64,000 nucleotides of DNA. It comes from Elmis aenea. Lineage: Eukaryota > Arthropoda > Insecta > Coleoptera > Elmidae. The DNA lies in contig OX393578.1 in NCBI GenBank assembly GCA_947652605.1, positions 61,449,415-61,513,414 of the forward strand, given 5' to 3'. The notes under the pieces were generated by a model. The model saw nothing but the letters and a program-made list of their open reading frames with translations. It was not told where the DNA came from and did not search any database. A program made the translations under genes and the position numbers. Below are positions 1-14,100 of this stretch, one piece after another. How positions within the stretch are numbered: the first letter of the stretch is position 1; every line of letters begins with the position of its first letter.

Positions 1-3000
1 ACGGCTTTTACGATTTTGTTCAAATTTTAGTATGTTATAGAGTTTATTTTTCTTAGTATAATGCCGTTTGTCTCAACTATTTTGAAATTTAATTTACAAA
101 GTTATTCAAAAAATTAAAAATCGTATTTAGGGGCTAATAATCCTTAATTTGCTCATAACTAACGTGTATAAGAAGTTTGAAGCCATTTGGTGTAGTTTTA
201 AGAAAATCGATTTTTTTGTGGAAAAAAGTGCAAAGCCTTTGTACTTTTCCCATTTTTCACGAAAAATTAAAAATCGTATTTAGGGGCTAATAAGCCTTAA
301 TTCGCTCATAACTAATGTGTATAAGAAGTTTGAAGCCATTTGCTGTAGTTTTAAGAAAATCGATTTTTTTGTCGAAAAAAGTGCAAAGACTATAGCCTTT
401 GTACTTTTCCCATTTTTCACGAAAAATTAAAAATCGTATTTAGGGGCTAATAAGCCTTAATTCGCTCATAACTAATGTGTATAAGAAGTTTGAAGCCATT
501 TGCTGTAGTTTTAAGAAAATCGATTTTTTTGTCGAAAAAAGTGCAAAGACTATAGCCTTTGTACTTTTCCCATTTTTCACGAAAAATTAAAAATCGTATT
601 TAGGGGCTAATAATCCTTAATTCGCTCATAACTAATGTGTATAAGAAGTTTGAAGCAATTTGCTGTAGTTTTAAGAAAATCGATTTTTTTGTCGAAAAAA
701 GTGCAAAGACTATACCTTTGTACTTTTCCCATTTTTCACGAAAAATTAAAAATCGTATTTAGGGGCTAATAATCCTTAATTCGCTCATAACTAATGTGTA
801 TAAGAAGTTTGAAGCCATTTGCTGTAGTTTTAAGAAAATCGATTTTTTTGTCGAAAAAAGTGCATTTGTACTTTTCCCATTTTTCGCGAAAAATTAAAAA
901 ACCGTATTTAGGGGCTAATAATCCTAAACTTGCTCGTAACTAACGTTTTGAAAATTTTTCTCGAAAACGGCTCTTAGGATTTTGTTTAAATTTTAGTATG
1001 TTATAGAGTTTATTTTTCTTAGTATAATGCCGTTTGTCTCAACTATTTTGAAATTTAATTTACAAAGTTATTCAAAAAATTAAAAATTTTGAAAATTTTT
1101 CTTGAAAACGGCTTTTACGATTTTGTTCAAATTTTAGTATGTTATAGAGTTTATTTTTCTTAGTATAATGCCGTTTGTCTCAACTATTTTGAAATTTAAT
1201 TTACAAACTTATTCAAAAAATTAAAAATTTTGAAAATTTTTCTCGAAAACGGCTCTTACGATTTTGTTCAAGTTTTAGTATGTTATAGAGTTTATTTTTC
1301 TTAGTATAATACCGTGTGTCTCAACTATTTTGAAATTTAATTTACAAAGTTATTCAACAAATTAAAAATTTTGAAAATTTTTCTCGAAAACGGCTCTTAC
1401 GATTTTGTTCAAATTTTAGTATGTTATAGAGTTTGTTTTTCCTAGTATAATGCCGTTTGTCTCAACTATATTGAAATTTAATTTACAAAGTTATTCAAAA
1501 AATTAAAAATTTTGAAAATTTTTCTCGAAAACGGCTTTAACGATTTTGTTCAAATTTTAGTATGTTATAGAGTTTATTTTTCTTAGTATAATGCCGTTTG
1601 TCTCAACTATTTTGAAATTTAATTTACAAAGTTATTCAAAAAATTAAAAATTTTGAAAATTTTTCTCGAAAACGGCTCTTACGATTTTGTTCAAATTTTA
1701 GTATGTTATAGAGTTTATTTTTCTTAGTATAATGCCGTTTGTCTCAACTATTTTGAAATTTAATTTACAAAGTTATTCAAAAAATTAAAAATCGTATTTA
1801 GGGGCTAATAATCCTTAATTTGCTCATAACTAACGTGTATAAGAAGTTTGAAGCCATTTGGTGTAGTTTTAAGAAAATCGATTTTTTTGTCGAAAAAAGT
1901 GCAAAGACTATAGCCTTTGTACTTTTCCCATTTTTCACGAAAAATTAAAAATCGTATTTAGGGGCTAATAAGCCTTAATTCGCTCATAACTAATGTGTAT
2001 AAGAAGTTTGAAGCCATTTGCTGTAGTTTTAAGAAAATCGATTTTTTTGTCGAAAAAAGTGCCAAGACTTATAGCCTTTGTACTTTTCCCATTTTTCACG
2101 AAAAATTAAAAATCGTATTTAGGGGCTAATAAGCCTTAATTCGCTCATAACTAATGTGTATAAGAAGTTTGAAGCCATTTGCTGTAGTTTTAAGAAAATC
2201 GATTTTTTTGTCGAAAAAAGTGCAAAGACTATAAGCCTTTGTACTTTTCCCATTTTTCACGAAAAATTAAAAATCGTATTTAGGGGCTAATAATCCTTAA
2301 TTCGCTCATAACTAATGTGTATAAGAAGTTTGAAGCCATTTGCTGTAGTTTTAAGAAAATCGATTTTTTTGTCGAAAAAAGTGCAAAGAGTATATAGCCT
2401 TTTTTTCTTAGTATAATGCCGTTTGTCTCAACTATTTCGAAATTTAATTTACAAAGTTATTCAAAAAATTAAAAATTTTGAAAATTTTTCTCGAAAACGG
2501 CTCTTACGATTTTGTTCAAATTTTAGTATGTTATAGAGTTTATTTTTCTGAGTATATTGCCGTTTGTCTCAACTATTTTGAAATTTAATTTACAAAGTTA
2601 TTCAAAAAATTAAAAATTTTGAAAATTTTTCTTGAAAACGGCTCTTACGATTTTGTTCAAATTTTAGTATGTTATAGAGTTTATTTTTCTTAGTATAATG
2701 CCGTTTGTCTCAACTATTTTGAAATTTAATTTACAAAGTTATTCAAAAAATTAAAAATTTTGAAAATTTTTCTTAAAAACGGCTCTTACGATTTAGTTCA
2801 AATTTTAGTATGTTATAGAGTTTATTTTTTTTAGTATAATGCCGTTTGTCTCAACTATTTTGAAATTTAATTTACAAAGTTATTCAAAAAATTAAAAATT
2901 TTGAAAATTTTTCTCGAAAACGGCTCTTACGATTTTGTTCAAATTTTAGTATGTTATAGAGTTTATTTTTCTTGGTATAATGCCGTTTGTCTCAACTATT

Positions 3001-6000
3001 TTGAAATTTAATTTACAAAGTTATTCAAAAAATTAAAAATCGTATTTAGGGGCTAATAATCCTTAATTTGCTCATAACTAACGTGTATAAGAAGTTTGAA
3101 GCAATTTGCTGTAGTTTTAAGAAAATCGATTTTTTTGTCGAAAAAAGTGCAAAGACTATACCTTTGTACTTTTCCCATTTTTCACGAAAAATTAAAAATC
3201 GTATTTAGGGGCTAATAAGCCTTAATTCGCTCATAACTAATGTGTATAAGAAGTTTGAAGCCATTTGCTGTAGTTTTAAGAAAATCGATTTTTTTGTCGA
3301 AAAAAGTGCAAAGACTATAGCCTTTGTACTTTTCCCATTTTTCACGAAAAATTAAAAATCGTATTTAGGGGCTAATAAGCCTTAATTCGCTCATAACTAA
3401 TGTGTATAAGAAGTTTGAAGCCATTTGCTGTAGTTTTAAGAAAATCGATTTTTTTGTCGAAAAAAGTGCAAAGACTTGTAGCCTTTGTACTTTTCCCATT
3501 TTTCACGAAAAATTAAAAATCGTATTTAGGGGCTAATAAGCCTTAATTCGCTCATAACTAATGTGTATAAGAAGTTTGAAGCCATTTGCTGTAGTTTTAA
3601 GAAAATCGATTTTTTTGTCGAAAAAAGTGCAGACTATAGCCTTTGTACTTTTCCCATTTTTCACGAAAAATTAAAAATCGTATTTAGGGGCTAATAATCC
3701 TTAATTCGCTCATAACTAATGTGTATAAGAAGTTTGAAGCCATTTGCTGTAGTTTTAAGAAAATCGATTTTTTTGTCGAAAAAAGTGCAAAGAGTATATA
3801 GCCTTTTTTTCTGAGTATAATGCCGTTTGTCTCAACTATTTTGAAATTTAATTTACAAAGTTATTCAAAAAATTAAAAATTTTGAAAATTTTTCTCGAAA
3901 ACGGCTCTTACGATTTTGTTCAAATTTTAGTATGTTATAGAGTTTATTTTTCTTAGTATAATGCCGTTTGTCTCAACTATTTTGAAATTTAATTTACAAA
4001 GTTATTCAAAAAATTAAAAATTTTGAAAATTTTTCTCGAAAACGGCTCCTACGATTTTGTTCAAATTTTAGTATGTTACAGAGTTTATTTTTCTTAGTAT
4101 AATGCCGTTTGTCTCAACTATTTTGAAATTTAATTTACAAAGTTATTCAAAAAATTAAAAATTTTGAAAATTTTTCTCGAAAACGGCTTTTACGATTTTG
4201 TTCAAATTTTAGTATGTTATAGAGTTTATTTTTCTTAGTATAATGCCGTTTGTCTCAACTATTTTGAAATTTAATTTACAAAGTTATTCAAAAAATTAAA
4301 AATCGTATTTAGGGGCTAATAATCCTTAATTTGCTCATAACTAACGTGTATAAGAAGTTTGAAGCCATTTGGTGTAGTTTTAAGAAAATCGATTTTTTTG
4401 TCGAAAAAAGTGCAAAGACTATAGCCTTTGTACTTTTCCCATTTTTCACGAAAAATTAAAAATCGTATTTAGGGGCTAATAAGCCTTAATTCGCTCATAA
4501 CTAATGTGTATAAGAAGTTTGAAGCCATTTGCTGTAGTTTTAAGAAAATCGATTTTTTTGTCGAAAAAAGTGCAAAGACTATAGCCTTTGTACTTTTTCC
4601 ATTTTTCACGAAAAATTAAAAATCGTATTTAGGGGCTAATAAGCCTTAATTCGCTCATAACTAATGTGTATAAGAAGTTTGAAGCCATTTGCTGTAGTTT
4701 TAAGAAAATCGATTTTTTTGTCGAAAAAAGTGCAAAGACTATAGCCTTTGTACTTTTCCCATTTTTCACGAAAAATTAAAAATCGTATTTAGGGGCTAAT
4801 AATCCTTAATTCGCTCATAACTAATGTGTATAAGAAGTTTGAAGCCATTTGCTGTAGTTTTAAGAAAATCGATTTTTTTGTCGAAAAAAGTGCAAAGAGT
4901 ATATAGCCTTTTTTTCTTAGTATAATGCCGTTTGTCTCAACTATTTCGAAATTTAATTTACAAAGTTATTCAAAAAATTAAAAATTTTGAAAATTTTTCT
5001 CGAAAACGGCTTTTACGATTTTGTTCAAATTTTAGTATGTTATAGAGTTTATTTTTCTTAGTATAATGCCGTTTGTCTCAACTATTTTGAAATTTAATTT
5101 ACAAAGTTATTCAAAAAATTAAAAATTTTGAAAATTTTTCTCGAAAACGGCTCTTACGATTTTGTTCAAATTTTAGTATGTTATAGAGTTTATTTTTCTG
5201 AGTATAATGCCGTTTGTCTCAACTATTTTGAAATTTAATTTACAAAGTTATTCAAAAAATTAAAAATTTTGAAAATTTTTCTTGAAAACGGCTCTTACGA
5301 TTTTGTTCAAATTTTAGTATGTTATAGAGTTTATTTTTCTTAGTATAATGCCGTTTGTCTCAACTATTTTGAAATTTAATTTACAAAGTTATTCAAAAAA
5401 TTAAAAATTTTGAAAATTTTTCTCGAAAACGGCTTTTACGATTTTGTTCAAATTTTAGTATGTTATAGAGTTTATTTTTCTTAGTATAGTTTGTCTCAAC
5501 TATTTTGAAATTTAATTTACAAAGTTATTCAAAAAATTAAAAATCGTATTTAGGGGCTAATAATCCTTAATTTGCTCATAACTAACGTGTATAAGAAGTT
5601 TGAAGCCATTTGGTGTAGTTTTAAGAAAATCGATTTTTTTGTCGAAAAAAGTGCAAAGACTATAGCCTTTGTACTTTTCCCATTTTTCACGAAAAATTAA
5701 AAATCGTATTTAGGGGCTAATAAGCCTTAATTCGCTCATAACTAATGTGTATAAGAAGTTTGAAGCCATTTGCTGTAGTTTTAAGAAAATCGATTTTTTT
5801 GTCGAAAAAAGTGCAAAGACTATAGCCTTTGTACTTTTTCCATTTTTCACGAAAAATTAAAAATCGTATTTAGGGGCTAATAAGCCTTAATTCGCTCATA
5901 ACTAATGTGTATAAGAAGTTTGAAGCCATTTGCTGTAGTTTTAAGAAAATCGATTTTTTTGTCGAAAAAAGTGCAAAGACTATAGCCTTTGTACTTTTCC

Positions 6001-9000
6001 CATTTTTCACGAAAAATTAAAAATCGTATTTAGGGGCTAATAATCCTTAATTCGCTCATAACTAATGTGTATAAGAAGTTTGAAGCCATTTGCTGTAGTT
6101 TTAAGAAAATCGATTTTTTTGTCGAAAAAAGTGCAAAGAGTATATAGCCTTTTTTTCTTAGTATAATGCCGTTTGTCTCAACTATTTCGAAATTTAATTT
6201 ACAAAGTTATTCAAAAAATTAAAAATTTTGAAAATTTTTCTCGAAAACGGCTCTTACGATTTTGTTCAAATTTTAGTATGTTATAGAGTTTATTTTTCTG
6301 AGTATAATGCCGTTTGTCTCAACTATTTTGAAATTTAATTTACAAAGTTATTCAAAAAATTAAAAATTTTGAAAATTTTTCTCGAAAACGGCTCTTACGA
6401 TTTTGTTCAAATTTTAGTATGTTATAGAGTTTATTTTTCTTAGTATAATGCCGTTTGTCTCAACTATTTTGAAATTTAATTTACAAAGTTATTCAAAAAA
6501 TTAAAAATTTTGAAAATTTTTCTCGAAAACGGCTTTTACGATTTTGTTCAAATTTTAGTATGTTATAGAGTTTATTTTTCTTAGTATAATGCCGTTTGTC
6601 TCAACTATTTTGAAATTTAATTTACAAAGTTATTCAAAAAATTAAAAATCGTATTTAGGGGCTAATAATCCTTAATTTGCTCATAACTAACGTGTATAAG
6701 AAGTTTGAAGCCATTTGGTGTAGTTTTAAGAAAATCGATTTTTTTGTCGAAAAAAGTGCAAAGACTATAGCCTTTGTACTTTTCCCATTTTTCACGAAAA
6801 ATTAAAAATCGTATTTAGGGGCTAATAAGCCTTAATTCGCTCATAACTAATGTGTATAAGAAGTTTGAAGCCATTTGCTGTAGTTTTAAGAAAATCGATT
6901 TTTTTGTCGAAAAAAGTGCAAAGACTATAGCCTTTGTACTTTTCCCATTTTTCACGAAAAATTAAAAATCGTATTTAGGGGCTAATAAGCCTTAATTCGC
7001 TCATAACTAATGTGTATAAGAAGTTTGAAGCCATTTGCTGTAGTTTTAAGAAAATCGATTTTTTTGTCGAAAAAAGTGCAAAGACTATAGCCTTTGTACT
7101 TTTCCCATTTTTCACGAAAAATTAAAAATCGTATTTAGGGGCTAATAATCCTTAATTCGCTCATAACTAATGTGTATAAGAAGTTTGAAGCCATTTGCTG
7201 TAGTTTTAAGAAAATCGATTTTTTTGTCGAAAAAAGTGCAAAGAGTATATAGCCTTTTTTTCTTAGTATAATGCCGTTTGTCTCAACTATTTCGAAATTT
7301 AATTTACAAAGTTATTCAAAAAATTAAAAATTTTGAAAATTTTTCTCGAAAACGGCTCTTACGATTTTGTTCAAATTTTAGTATGTTATAGAGTTTATTT
7401 TTCTTAGTATAATGCCGTTTGTCTCAACTATTTTGAAATTTAATTTACAAAGTTATTCAAAAAATTATAAATTTTGAAAATTTTTCTCGAAAACGGCTCT
7501 TACGATTTTGTTCAAATTTTAGTATGTTATAGAGTTTATTTTTCTTAGTATAATGCCGTTTGTCTCAAATATTTTGAAATTTAATTTACAAAGTTATTCA
7601 AAAAATTAAAAATTTTGAAAATTTTTCTTGAAAACGGCTTTTACGATTTTGTTCAAATTTTAGTATGTTATAGAGTTTATTTTTCTTAGTATAATGCCGT
7701 TTGTCTCAACTATTTTGAAATTTAATTTACAAAGTTATTCAAAAAATTAAAAATCGTATTTAGGGGCTAATAATCCTTAATTTGCTCATAACTAACGTGT
7801 ATAAGAAGTTTGAAGCCATTTGGTGTAGTTTTAAGAAAATCGATTTTTTTGTGGAAAAAAGTGCAAAGCCTTTGTACTTTTCCCATTTTTCACGAAAAAT
7901 TAAAAATCGTATTTAGGGGCTAATAAGCCTTAATTCGCTCATAACTAATGTGTATAAGAAGTTTGAAGCCATTTGCTGTAGTTTTAAGAAAATCGATTTT
8001 TTTGTCGAAAAAAGTGCAAAGACTATAGCCTTTGTACTTTTCCCATTTTTCACGAAAAATTAAAAATCGTATTTAGGGGCTAATAAGCCTTAATTCGCTC
8101 ATAACTAATGTGTATAAGAAGTTTGAAGCCATTTGCTGTAGTTTTAAGAAAATCGATTTTTTTGTCGAAAAAAGTGCAAAGACTATAGCCTTTGTACTTT
8201 TCCCATTTTTCACGAAAAATTAAAAATCGTATTTAGGGGCTAATAATCCTTAATTCGCTCATAACTAATGTGTATAAGAAGTTTGAAGCAATTTGCTGTA
8301 GTTTTAAGAAAATCGATTTTTTTGTCGAAAAAAGTGCAAAGACTATACCTTTGTACTTTTCCCATTTTTCACGAAAAATTAAAAATCGTATTTAGGGGCT
8401 AATAATCCTTAATTCGCTCATAACTAATGTGTATAAGAAGTTTGAAGCCATTTGCTGTAGTTTTAAGAAAATCGATTTTTTTGTCGAAAAAAGTGCATTT
8501 GTACTTTTCCCATTTTTCGCGAAAAATTAAAAAACCGTATTTAGGGGCTAATAATCCTAAACTTGCTCGTAACTAACGTTTTGAAAATTTTTCTCGAAAA
8601 CGGCTCTTAGGATTTTGTTTAAATTTTAGTATGTTATAGAGTTTATTTTTCTTAGTATAATGCCGTTTGTCTCAACTATTTTGAAATTTAATTTACAAAG
8701 TTATTCAAAAAATTAAAAATTTTGAAAATTTTTCTTGAAAACGGCTTTTACGATTTTGTTCAAATTTTAGTATGTTATAGAGTTTATTTTTCTTAGTATA
8801 ATGCCGTTTGTCTCAACTATTTTGAAATTTAATTTACAAAGTTATTCAAAAAATTAAAAATTTTGAAAATTTTTCTCGAAAACGGCTCTTACGATTTTGT
8901 TCAAGTTTTAGTATGTTATAGAGTTTATTTTTCTTAGTATAATACCGTGTGTCTCAACTATTTTGAAATTTAATTTACAAAGTTATTCAACAAATTAAAA

Positions 9001-12000
9001 ATTTTGAAAATTTTTCTCGAAAACGGCTCTTACGATTTTGTTCAAATTTTAGTATGTTATAGAGTTTGTTTTTCCTAGTATAATGCCGTTTGTCTCAACT
9101 ATATTGAAATTTAATTTACAAAGTTATTCAAAAAATTAAAAATTTTGAAAATTTTTCTCGAAAACGGCTTTAACGATTTTGTTCAAATTTTAGTATGTTA
9201 TAGAGTTTATTTTTCTTAGTATAATGCCGTTTGTCTCAACTATTTTGAAATTTAATTTACAAAGTTATTCAAAAAATTAAAAATTTTGAAAATTTTTCTC
9301 GAAAACGGCTCTTACGATTTTGTTCAAATTTTAGTATGTTATAGAGTTTATTTTTCTTAGTATAATGCCGTTTGTCTCAACTATTTTGAAATTTAATTTA
9401 CAAAGTTATTCAAAAAATTAAAAATCGTATTTAGGGGCTAATAATCCTTAATTTGCTCATAACTAACGTGTATAAGAAGTTTGAAGCCATTTGGTGTAGT
9501 TTTAAGAAAATCGATTTTTTTGTCGAAAAAAGTGCAAAGACTATAATAGCCTTTGTACTTTTCCCATTTTTCACGAAAAATTAAAAATCGTATTTAGGGG
9601 CTAATAATCCTTAATTCGCTCATAACTAATGTGTATAAGAAGTTTGAAGCCATTTGCTGTAGTTTTAAGAAAATCGATTTTTTTGTCGAAAAAAGTGCAA
9701 AGACTATAGCCTTTGTACTTTTCCCATTTTTCACGAAAAATTAAAAATCGTATTTAGGGGCTAATAAGCCTTAATTCGCTCATAACTAATGTGTATAAGA
9801 AGTTTGAAGCCATTTGCTGTAGTTTTAAGAAAATCGATTTTTTTGTCGAAAAAAGTGCAAAGACTATAGCCTTTGTACTTTTCCCATTTTTCACGAAAAA
9901 TTAAAAATCGTATTTAGGGGCTAATAAGCCTTAATTCGCTCATAACTAATGTGTATAAGAAGTTTGAAGCCATTTGCTGTAGTTTTAAGAAAATCGATTT
10001 TTTTGTCGAAAAAAGTGCAAAGACTATAGCCTTTGTACTTTTCCCATTTTTCACGAAAAATTAAAAATCGTATTTAGGGGCTAATAATCCTTAATTCGCT
10101 CATAACTAATGTGTATAAGAAGTTTGAAGCCATTTGCTGTAGTTTTAAGAAAATCGTTTTTTTTGTCGAAAAAAGTGCAAAGAGTATATAGCCTTTTTTT
10201 CTTAGTATAATGCCGTTTGTCTCAACTATTTCGAAATTTAATTTACAAAGTTATTCAAAAAATTAAAAAATTTGAAAATTTTTCTCGAAAACGGCTCTTA
10301 CGATTTTGTTCAAATTTTAGTATGTTATAGAGTTTATTTTTCTGAGTATAATGCCGTTTGTCTCAACTATTTTGAAATTTAATTTACAAAGTTATTCAAA
10401 AAATTAAAAATTTTGAAAATTTTTCTCGAAAACGGCTCTTACGATTTTGTTCAAATTTTAGTATGTTATAGAGTTTATTTTTCTTAGTATAATGCCGTTT
10501 GTCTCAACTATTTTGAAATTTAATTTACAAAGTTATTCAAAAAATTAAAAATTTTGAAAATTTTTTTCGAAAACGGCTTTTACGATTTTGTTCAAATTTT
10601 AGTATGTTATAGAGTTTATTTTTCTTAGTATAATGCCGTTTGTCTCAACTATTTTGAAATTTAATTTACAAAGTTATTCAAAAAATTAAAAATCGTATTT
10701 AGGGGCTAATAATCCTTAATTTGCTCATAACTAACGTGTATAAGAAGTTTGAAGCCATTTGGTGTAGTTTTAAGAAAATCGATTTTTTTGTCGAAAAAAG
10801 TGCAAAGACTATAGCCTTTGTACTTTTCCCATTTTTCACGAAAAATTAAAAATCGTATTTAGGGGCTAATAAGCCTTAATTCGCTCATAACTAATGTGTA
10901 TAAGAAGTTTGAAGCCATTTGCTGTAGTTTTAAGAAAATCGATTTTTTTGTCGAAAAAAGTGCAAAGACTATAGCCTTTGTACTTTTCCCATTTTTCACG
11001 AAAAATTAAAAATCGTATTTAGGGGCTAATAATCCTTAATTCGCTCATAACTAATGTGTATAAGAAGTTTGAAGCCATTTGCTGTAGTTTTAAGAAAATC
11101 GATTTTTTTGTCGAAAAAAGTGCAAAGAGTATATAGCCTTTTTTTCTTAGTATAATGCCGTTTGTCTCAACTATTTCGAAATTTAATTTACAAAGTTATT
11201 CAAAAAATTAAAAATTTTGAAAATTTTTCTCGAAAACGGCTCTTACGATTTTGTTCAAATTTTAGTATGTTATAGAGTTTATTTTTCTGAGTATAATGCC
11301 GTTTGTCTCAACTATTTTGAAATTTAATTTACAAAGTTATTCAAAAAATTAAAAATTTTGAAAATTTTTCTTGAAAACGGCTCTTACGATTTTGTTCAAA
11401 TTTTAGTATGTTATAGAGTTTATTTTTCTTAGTATAATGCCGTTTGTCTCAACTATTTTGAAATTTAATTTACAAAGTTATTCAAAAAACTAAAAATTTT
11501 GAAAATTTTTCTTAAAAACGGCTCTTACGATTTAGTTCAAATTTTAGTATGTTATAGAGTTTATTTTTTTTAGTATAATGCCGTTTGTCTCAACTATTTT
11601 GAAATTTAATTTACAAAGTTATTCAAAAAATTAAAAATTTTGAAAATTTTTCTCGAAAACGGCTCTTACGATTTTGTTCAAATTTTAGTATGTTATAGAG
11701 TTTATTTTTCTTGGTATAATGCCGTTTGTCTCAACTATTTTGAAATTAAATTTATAAAGTTATTCAAAAAATTAAAAATTTTGAAAATTTTTCTCGAAAA
11801 CGGCTCTTACGATTTTGTTCAAATTTTAGTATGTTATAGAGTTTATTTTTCTTAATATAATGCCGTTTGTCTCAACTATTTTGAAATTTAATTTACAAAG
11901 TTATTCAAAAAATTGAAAATTTTGAAAATTTTTCACGAAAACGGCTCTTACGATTTTGTTCAAATTTTAGTATGTTATAGAGTGTATTTTTCTTAGTATA

Positions 12001-14100
12001 ATGCCGTTTGTCTCAACTATTTTGAAATTTAATTTACAAAGTTATTCAAAAAATTAAAAATCGTATTTAGGGGCTAATAATCCTTAATTTGCTCATAACT
12101 AACGTGTATAAGAAGTTTGAAGCAATTTGCTGTAGTTTTAAGAAAATCGATTTTTTTGTCGAAAAAAGTGCAAAGACTATAGCCTTTGTACTTTTCCCAT
12201 TTTTCACGAAAAATTAAAAATCGTATTTAGGGGCTAATAATCCTTAATTTGCTCATAACTAACGTGTATAAGAAGTTTGAAGCAATTTGCTGTAGTTTTA
12301 AGAAAATCGATTTTTTTGTCGAAAAAAGTGCAAAGACTATACCTTTGTACTTTTCCCATTTTTCACGAAAAATTAAAAATCGTATTTAGGGGCTAATAAT
12401 CCTTAATTCACTCATAACTAATGTGTATAAGAAGTTTGAAGCCATTTGCTGTAGTTTTAAGAAAATCGATTTTTTTGTCGAAAAAAGTGCCTTTGTACTT
12501 TTCCCATTTTTCGCGAAAAATTAAAAATCGTATTTAGGGGCTAATAATCCTAAACTTGCTCGTAACTAACGTTTTGAAAATTTTTCTCGAAAACGGCTCT
12601 TAGGATTTTGTTTAAATTTTAGTATGTTATAGAGTTTATTTTTCTTAGTATAATGCCGTTTGTCTCAACTATTTTGAAATTTAATTTACAAAGTTATTCA
12701 AAAAATTAAAAATTTTGAAAATTTTTCTTGAAAACGGCTTTTACGATTTTGTTCAAATTTTAGTATGTTATAGAGTTTATTTTTCTTAGTATAATGCCGT
12801 TTGTCTCAACTATTTTGAAATTTAATTTACAAAGTTATTCAAAAAATTAAAAATTTTGAAAATTTTTCTCGAAAACGGCTCTTACGATTTTGTTCAAGTT
12901 TTAGTATGTTATAGAGTTTATTTTTCTTAGTATAATACCGTGTGTCTCAACTATTTTGAAATTTAATTTACAAAGTTATTCAACAAATTAAAAATTTTGA
13001 AAATTTTTCTCGAAAACGGCTCTTACGATTTTGTTCAAATTTTAGTATGTTATAGAGTTTGTTTTTCCTAGTATAATGCCGTTTGTCTCAACTATATTGA
13101 AATTTAATTTACAAAGTTATTCAAAAAATTAAAAATTTTGAAAATTTTTCTCGAAAACGGCTTTAACGATTTTGTTCAAATTTTAGTATGTTATAGAGTT
13201 TATTTTTCTTAGTATAATGCCGTTTGTCTCAACTATTTTGAAATTTAATTTACAAAGTTATTCAAAAAATTAAAAATTTTGAAAATTTTTCTCGAAAACG
13301 GCTCTTACGATTTTGTTCAAATTTTAGTATGTTATAGAGTTTATTTTTCTTAGTATAATGCCGTTTGTCTCAACTATTTTGAAATTTAATTTACAAAGTT
13401 ATTCAAAAAATTAAAAATCGTATTTAGGGGCTAATAATCCTTAATTTGCTCATAACTAACGTGTATAAGAAGTTTGAAGCCATTTGGTGTAGTTTTAAGA
13501 AAATCGATTTTTTTGTCGAAAAAAGTGCAAAGACTATAATAGCCTTTGTACTTTTCCCATTTTTCACGAAAAATTAAAAATCGTATTTAGGGGCTAATAA
13601 TCCTTAATTCGCTCATAACTAATGTGTATAAGAAGTTTGAAGCCATTTGCTGTAGTTTTAAGAAAATCGATTTTTTTGTCGAAAAAAGTGCAAAGACTAT
13701 AGCCTTTGTACTTTTCCCATTTTTCACGAAAAATTAAAAATCGTATTTAGGGGCTAATAAGCCTTAATTCGCTCATAACTAATGTGTATAAGAAGTTTGA
13801 AGCCATTTGCTGTAGTTTTAAGAAAATCGATTTTTTTGTCGAAAAAAGTGCAAAGACTATAGCCTTTGTACTTTTCCCATTTTTCACGAAAAATTAAAAA
13901 TCGTATTTAGGGGCTAATAAGCCTTAATTCGCTCATAACTAATGTGTATAAGAAGTTTGAAGCCATTTGCTGTAGTTTTAAGAAAATCGATTTTTTTGTC
14001 GAAAAAAGTGCAAAGACTATAGCCTTTGTACTTTTCCCATTTTTCACGAAAAATTAAAAATCGTATTTAGGGGCTAATAATCCTTAACTTGCTCGTAACT
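1..14100. repeat. Two-family satellite array with higher-order structure
   Basis: Tandem AT-rich satellite that fills the window from its left edge. Two monomers are interleaved. Monomer A repeats every 141 bp (the acggct motif recurs at 967, 1108 and 1249). Monomer B repeats every about 160 bp (the aggggctaat motif recurs at 283, 443 and 603). They occur in runs of roughly 4-6 A followed by 3-6 B. A-to-B junctions always fall in the A/T stretch before tcgtatttagggg. B-to-A junctions are of two kinds: a truncated B ending agtatatagcc, fused into mid-A at tttcttagtataatgcc (near 2391, 3795, 4900, 6141, 7246, 10185, 11130), and a B ending cgtaactaacg joined to ttttgaaaattt (near 942, 8575, 12568). 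Diagnostic variants show larger duplications: 1 to about 1900 matches 7634 to about 9540 (offset 7633), and about 8300-10,090 matches 12,290-14,090 (offset 3993). No open frame here is credible. Confidence 0.97.

Noticed and set aside
11640..11855. 71-codon frame in the satellite array
   Set aside because: It spans one and a half 141-bp monomers and exists only because of a local indel; it is the repeat translated.
1..14100. Autonomous retroelement inside the satellite block
   Set aside because: Every stretch is accounted for by monomer A or B; no non-satellite insertion is visible before 14,100.
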